Positions 60,372-64,000 of a stretch of DNA of 64,000 nucleotides are shown one piece after another. How positions within the stretch are numbered: the first letter of the stretch is position 1; every line of letters starts with the position of its first letter. The stretch lies in NCBI RefSeq assembly GCF_000424265.1, contig NZ_AUJO01000004.1, positions 124,001 to 188,000 on the forward strand, given 5' to 3'. Under the pieces are notes generated by a model. That model was given only the letters and a program-made list of their open reading frames with translations, made no database searches and was not told where the DNA came from. The position numbers and the translations under genes are program-made. The stretch comes from Butyrivibrio sp. WCD3002 (GTDB taxonomy: Bacteria > Bacillota > Clostridia > Lachnospirales > Lachnospiraceae).

Positions 60372-62373
60372 TAATGGAAATAATATAGGCAGGGAACCGG
60401 AATTTTCCATGAACTGGTTTTTTGATTATGTCACACAAAAAAATAAAAGTATCGCGGCCATATTTGATGCTGATACCTTTGAGGTGGACCTGATCTCTGA
60501 TAATACCGAAGAGATAATAGGTATTCCCAAGGAGGAGCTTCTTAAGGATATTAATCTGCTTTTTGTTAATACAAAAGATGCTAAAACAGATTTTACCCCC
60601 ACAAAGGAGGACCTTTTAAAGCTTGGCATTGGCGAAACCATGACCCTTGATGTTATTGATGCTGTAAACAGTATTACCGGAGAGCATATTTATTTTGAGG
60701 CTTCGCTGGAGCGTCAGATCATTGACGGAAGAGACAGATTTCTGCTGGTATGGGTTGATAAGACAGAGGAAGTTATAAGAAACAGGCAGATGGAGGACAT
60801 GATCGATGTGGCAAATGCTGCAAATGAGGCAAAAACCAACTTCCTTGCCAACATGTCCCATGATTTCCGAACACCCATGAATGCCATAACCAATTTTAAT
60901 CTGCTTATTGCAAAGAATTCGGATAATCCGCAAAGAGTAAGGGATTACACCCATAAAATTGGCCTGGCCTGTCAGAATCTGCTTAGGCTCCTGAATGATG
61001 TCCTTGATATGAGTAAAATCGAGAGTGGTGCCACAAAGATAAATCAGCAAGAGTTTGCCCTGGGACTTTTGCTTGAAGAGGTTAATTCGGTTATAGCCTT
61101 TCAGGCCAAGGCAAAGCAGCAGGATTATCAAGTCCACGCCGGTGGCATGAGACAGGACCTTTTCATGGGCGATAAGCAAAAGATCAATGAAGTTCTTGTT
61201 AATATTTTGGGTAATGCCGTTAAATATACCCATGTCGGTGGAAGGATAGATTTCACAATAAGTGAAGAAAAGGTTTCTACCGGTGATTATTACGACGTGA
61301 AATTCGAGGTAAAAGATAACGGCATAGGAATGAGCAAGGAATTCCAGAAGAATATCTTTGATGCTTTTACCAGAGAAGAGAAAAAAGAGGTAAGCGGTAT
61401 TCAGGGCACAGGCCTTGGAATGGCAATAACAAAGAGTCTTGTGCAGATGATGGGCGGAACGATCTCCGTTGAATCCAATGAGGGAGAAGGTTCAACATTT
61501 ATAATTACCCTGAGGCTTCCCGGCGTTAACCAGGATCAGGGGGATTTCTGGGAAAACCATGGAATCAGAAGGATACTGGTTATCGATGACGATATTCAGG
61601 AATGCGAGAAGATAAATACTGCCCTTCAGGATACCACTGTAGAGGTATTTTTCTCTACAAGCGGATATAAAGCGATGCACCTTATAGAGGTCAGCTACGA
61701 GGATGAAAGCGCTTTTGATGTAATAATTCTTGGAATGCAGATAAGGAGTATCAGTTGCTTTGAGCTGGCAGGCAGGATCAGGGAAAAGGATCTAAGACCA
61801 CAGCCTGTTCTTTTGCTGCTTACGGAGGATTGGGAGGACGTGGCGCAGGAGGCGAGAGATGCCGGAATTTATGACTTCATAACAAAGCCCTTCTTTATGT
61901 CAACCTTCCAGCAGCTTATTGAGGACATTACCAGCAGACCAAGCACTTCGGGAGATAAGAAAAAAAGTAATCCACTGGAAGGTATTCAGATACTGGCCGC
62001 AGAGGACAATGAAATTAATGCAGATATACTTGTTGAGTTAATGAGCATGGAAGGTGCATCAATAGCGAGAGTTCCGGATGGAAAGAAGGCTATAGAGGTA
62101 TTTGAGAAATCAGAAACAGGGTATTATGATGTTATCCTGATGGATGTACAGATGCCTGTCATGAATGGCTATGAGGCTGCCGGAAAAATAAGGGAACTTA
62201 ACCGTGAGGATGCTGCTAAAATTCCGATTATAGCGATGACTGCGAATACTTATGCCGATGATGTGCAGAAATCACTGGATGCAGGCATGGATGCCCATGT
62301 TTCAAAGCCGATAGATATTGAGGTTTTGAAGACTACAATATTGGAACTTCTAGAAAAGATGCGGTCGACATAA
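60364..62373 (+). CDS. Soluble hybrid histidine kinase with degenerate first receiver
   Basis: A 669-residue kinase without membrane helices. The N-terminal about 125 residues look PAS-like, then HisKA with His166 in ANMSHDFRTPMN and an ATPase domain with NILGNAVKY, DNGIGMS and GTGLGMAI. Receiver 1 (residues of about 400-520) keeps the acidic patch VIDDD and the Lys of TKPFF, but the phospho-acceptor position reads Gly457 (ILGMQ). Receiver 2 is complete, with Asp594 in LMDVQMP. The start is a TTG with GAGAGGG seven bases before, overlapping the upstream stop, so both kinases are co-translated and may work as a pair. Confidence 0.9.
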   Translation: MSDNGNNIGREPEFSMNWFFDYVTQKNKSIAAIFDADTFEVDLISDNTEEIIGIPKEELLKDINLLFVNTKDAKTDFTPTKEDLLKLGIGETMTLDVIDAVNSITGEHIYFEASLERQIIDGRDRFLLVWVDKTEEVIRNRQMEDMIDVANAANEAKTNFLANMSHDFRTPMNAITNFNLLIAKNSDNPQRVRDYTHKIGLACQNLLRLLNDVLDMSKIESGATKINQQEFALGLLLEEVNSVIAFQAKAKQQDYQVHAGGMRQDLFMGDKQKINEVLVNILGNAVKYTHVGGRIDFTISEEKVSTGDYYDVKFEVKDNGIGMSKEFQKNIFDAFTREEKKEVSGIQGTGLGMAITKSLVQMMGGTISVESNEGEGSTFIITLRLPGVNQDQGDFWENHGIRRILVIDDDIQECEKINTALQDTTVEVFFSTSGYKAMHLIEVSYEDESAFDVIILGMQIRSISCFELAGRIREKDLRPQPVLLLLTEDWEDVAQEARDAGIYDFITKPFFMSTFQQLIEDITSRPSTSGDKKKSNPLEGIQILAAEDNEINADILVELMSMEGASIARVPDGKKAIEVFEKSETGYYDVILMDVQMPVMNGYEAAGKIRELNREDAAKIPIIAMTANTYADDVQKSLDAGMDAHVSKPIDIEVLKTTILELLEKMRST

Positions 62374-62378
62374 GGATT

Positions 62379-62407
62379 TTTACATGTTAATATAATGTAG
62401 TTATTAT
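62379..62407 (+). promoter_or_regulatory. Predicted promoter of the FAD oxidoreductase gene
   Basis: TTTACA (62379-62384) and TATTAT (62402-62407) are 17 bases apart, 32 bp before the start. Confidence 0.4.
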
Positions 62408-62439
62408 CATATGATTATAAAATGGAGCAGATAGTTAAG

Positions 62440-64000
62440 ATGAAGAAAGCGTTAGTAATTGGAGCCGGACCGGCAGGTCTTACAGCGGCCTATGAGTTAC
62501 TTTCAAAATCAAATGAGATAGAGGTAGTTGTCTTCGAGGAGACAGATAAGTTCGGTGGTATCTCACGTACCGTTGAATATAAAGGGAACCGAATGGATAT
62601 GGGCGGACACCGCTTTTTCTCCAAGGTTCCCGAAGTAAATGAATGGTGGGACAACATGCTTCCCAAGCAGGGTAAGGCGTCCTATGACGATATCGTTCTT
62701 AAGAGGAGTTCAACACTTACTCCCGGCGGTCCCGATCCTGAGACAGAAGACAGGGTAATGCTCAGAAGAAATCGTATTTCCAGAATTTTCTTCAACAGCA
62801 AGTTTTTCGATTATCCCATTACACTTAAGGTAGAGACCTTCACCAACATGGGTCTTGGTACTACCATAGTTGCAGGTTTTTCATATATCAAGGCTATGAT
62901 CTTTAAGCGTAAAGAGAATTCCCTTGAGGACTTCTATGTAAACCGTTTTGGTAAAAAGCTTTATTCCATGTTCTTTGAGCACTACACAGAGAACCTTTGG
63001 GGAAGACATCCTTCTCAGATCGATCCCAGCTGGGGAGCTCAGCGAGTTAAGGGTGTTTCCATAATGGCGGTTCTTGCCAATGCCTTTAAGAAAAAGAGCG
63101 GCAAAAAGGGCGGCAAGGTAGAGACTTCACTTATTGAGGAGTTCAGCTATCCTAAGCTCGGTCCCGGACAGCTCTGGGATGTAACCGCATCAGAGATCGT
63201 TAAAAAGGGCGGCACAATCATTACAGGTGCCAAGGTTGTTAAGATCAACAAGGACGGCGATCATATCACAGGAGTTACCTATGAAAAGGATGGTCAGCTG
63301 GTAACTGTTGAGGGCGATTATGTAATAAGCTCAATGCCTATTAAGGATCTTGTAGCAGGCATGAATGATGTACCTGCAGATCCTGCAAGAATCGCAGCAG
63401 GACTTCCTTACAGAGATTACATGACTTTGGGTGTTCTCATTCCTCACCTTAATCTTGAGAACAAGACCAATGTAAAGACTATCGGAAATATCGTTCCCGA
63501 CAACTGGGTTTATGTACATGACAGAAACGTAACCATGGGACGTTTCCAGATTTACAACAACTGGTCACCCTACCTTGTTAATGACATCGACCACACAGTC
63601 TGGATGGGACTTGAGTACTTCTGCAACGAGGGCGACTCAATGTGGAGTATGACTGATGATGAGTTTGCCAAGATGGCCATCAAGGAGATGGTTAAGATCA
63701 ATCTCATCGGTGATGTGGATGAGGTTATCGATTATCACGTAGAGCGTGTTAAGAAGGCATATCCTGCATACTTCGATACCTATGATGAGATGGATAAGCT
63801 GGTTGATTACCTCAACACCATCGACAATCTGTACTGCGTAGGTAGAAACGGACAGCACAGATATAACAATATCGACCACTCAATGTGCACATCCTTTGAG
63901 ACAGTTAAAAATATTCTCGGAGGAGTACGTGACAGAAGCAATATCTGGAGCGTAAATACCGAGAAGGAATATCATGAGTCTTCTAAGACCGAGAATCCTG
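62440..64000 (+). CDS. NAD(P)/FAD-dependent oxidoreductase, UDP-galactopyranose mutase-like, 5' part
   Basis: The frame is open from the ATG at 62440 to the end of the window (520 codons), so the 3' end is missing. The N terminus is a clear FAD-binding Rossmann motif, [16 protein letters not shown], followed by [14 protein letters not shown] and [16 protein letters not shown]. That second block is found in amine-oxidase/protoporphyrinogen-oxidase-like proteins often encoded with surface polysaccharide genes. UDP-galactopyranose mutase shares this fold; activity cannot be settled from the part seen. The ATG at 62422 is in frame but has no ribosome binding site; for 62440 a distant GGAG is present. 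Confidence 0.85.
   Translation, partial: MKKALVIGAGPAGLTAAYELLSKSNEIEVVVFEETDKFGGISRTVEYKGNRMDMGGHRFFSKVPEVNEWWDNMLPKQGKASYDDIVLKRSSTLTPGGPDPETEDRVMLRRNRISRIFFNSKFFDYPITLKVETFTNMGLGTTIVAGFSYIKAMIFKRKENSLEDFYVNRFGKKLYSMFFEHYTENLWGRHPSQIDPSWGAQRVKGVSIMAVLANAFKKKSGKKGGKVETSLIEEFSYPKLGPGQLWDVTASEIVKKGGTIITGAKVVKINKDGDHITGVTYEKDGQLVTVEGDYVISSMPIKDLVAGMNDVPADPARIAAGLPYRDYMTLGVLIPHLNLENKTNVKTIGNIVPDNWVYVHDRNVTMGRFQIYNNWSPYLVNDIDHTVWMGLEYFCNEGDSMWSMTDDEFAKMAIKEMVKINLIGDVDEVIDYHVERVKKAYPAYFDTYDEMDKLVDYLNTIDNLYCVGRNGQHRYNNIDHSMCTSFETVKNILGGVRDRSNIWSVNTEKEYHESSKTENP

Noticed and set aside
59294..61233. Minus-strand frames of about 200 codons within the hybrid kinases
   Set aside because: Both lie fully inside recognised kinase domains and have no features of their own.

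Overview
The window reads as a low-to-moderate GC Gram-positive chromosome of the Clostridia, most likely family Lachnospiraceae (Butyrivibrio or Pseudobutyrivibrio-like). This is inferred from gene content: a sufCBDSU cluster, an rqcP-divIC-tilS-hpt-ftsH block, a short (478 aa) archaeal-type ProS, CUT1 sugar transport with YesM/YesN-type regulators, many lipoproteins, EAL and HD-GYP proteins, and a tRNA without an encoded CCA end. No species was identified by search.

Layout. 1-1223: 3' end of a polytopic membrane protein. 1.3-4.3 kb: luxS, the MTA/SAH nucleosidase gene and pgi. 4.3-6.2 kb: a membrane EAL protein. 6.3-8.6 kb, minus strand: hydrolase, TSCPD protein and murG, reading from a good promoter at 8598-8626. 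8.7-13.2 kb: HD-GYP protein, histidine kinase, OmpR-type regulator and RluA-type pseudouridine synthase. 13.3-13.8 kb, minus strand: an orphan gene. 14.0-21.3 kb: a VTC-fold polyphosphate polymerase, DUF4956 membrane protein, Cthe_2159-type beta-helix lipoprotein, DUF3810 membrane metallopeptidase-like protein, OmpR-type regulator, kinase and small lipoprotein. The promoter in front carries two 11-bp direct repeats over the -35 region. 21.3-22.3 kb, minus strand: a metal exporter of the ArsP_2 type. 22.4-27.7 kb: sufCBDSU.

27.7-30.75 kb is the most accessory-looking stretch. It holds a secreted PPC-like gene broken by an in-frame TGA, a 459-aa orphan with an internal duplication, two copies of an about 111-bp intergenic repeat module with hairpins, and tRNA-Lys(CTT) on the minus strand.

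31.0-40.5 kb: two esterase-type hydrolases, a CUT1 solute-binding lipoprotein with two permeases (no ATPase), and an AraC-type regulator with its YesM-type kinase. Together these look like a locus for uptake and de-esterification of a plant oligosaccharide. 40.6-49.96 kb: proS, cca, a PEGA-domain secreted protein, rqcP, divIC, tilS, hpt and ftsH. 50.2-55.3 kb: a GH13 enzyme, an SGNH-like membrane-anchored protein and an MBOAT acyltransferase. 55.4-58.2 kb: fba, greA, a flavin reductase-like protein and a YdcF-like protein. 58.2-62.4 kb: two hybrid histidine kinases back to back. 62.4 kb to the end: the 5' part of an FAD-dependent oxidoreductase.

The best candidates for something new are the VTC/DUF4956/Cthe_2159/DUF3810 two-component locus with its direct-repeat promoter, the repeat modules and orphan gene next to tRNA-Lys, and the GH13-SGNH-MBOAT trio. 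No CRISPR array, transposase, phage gene or recognised defence system was seen.
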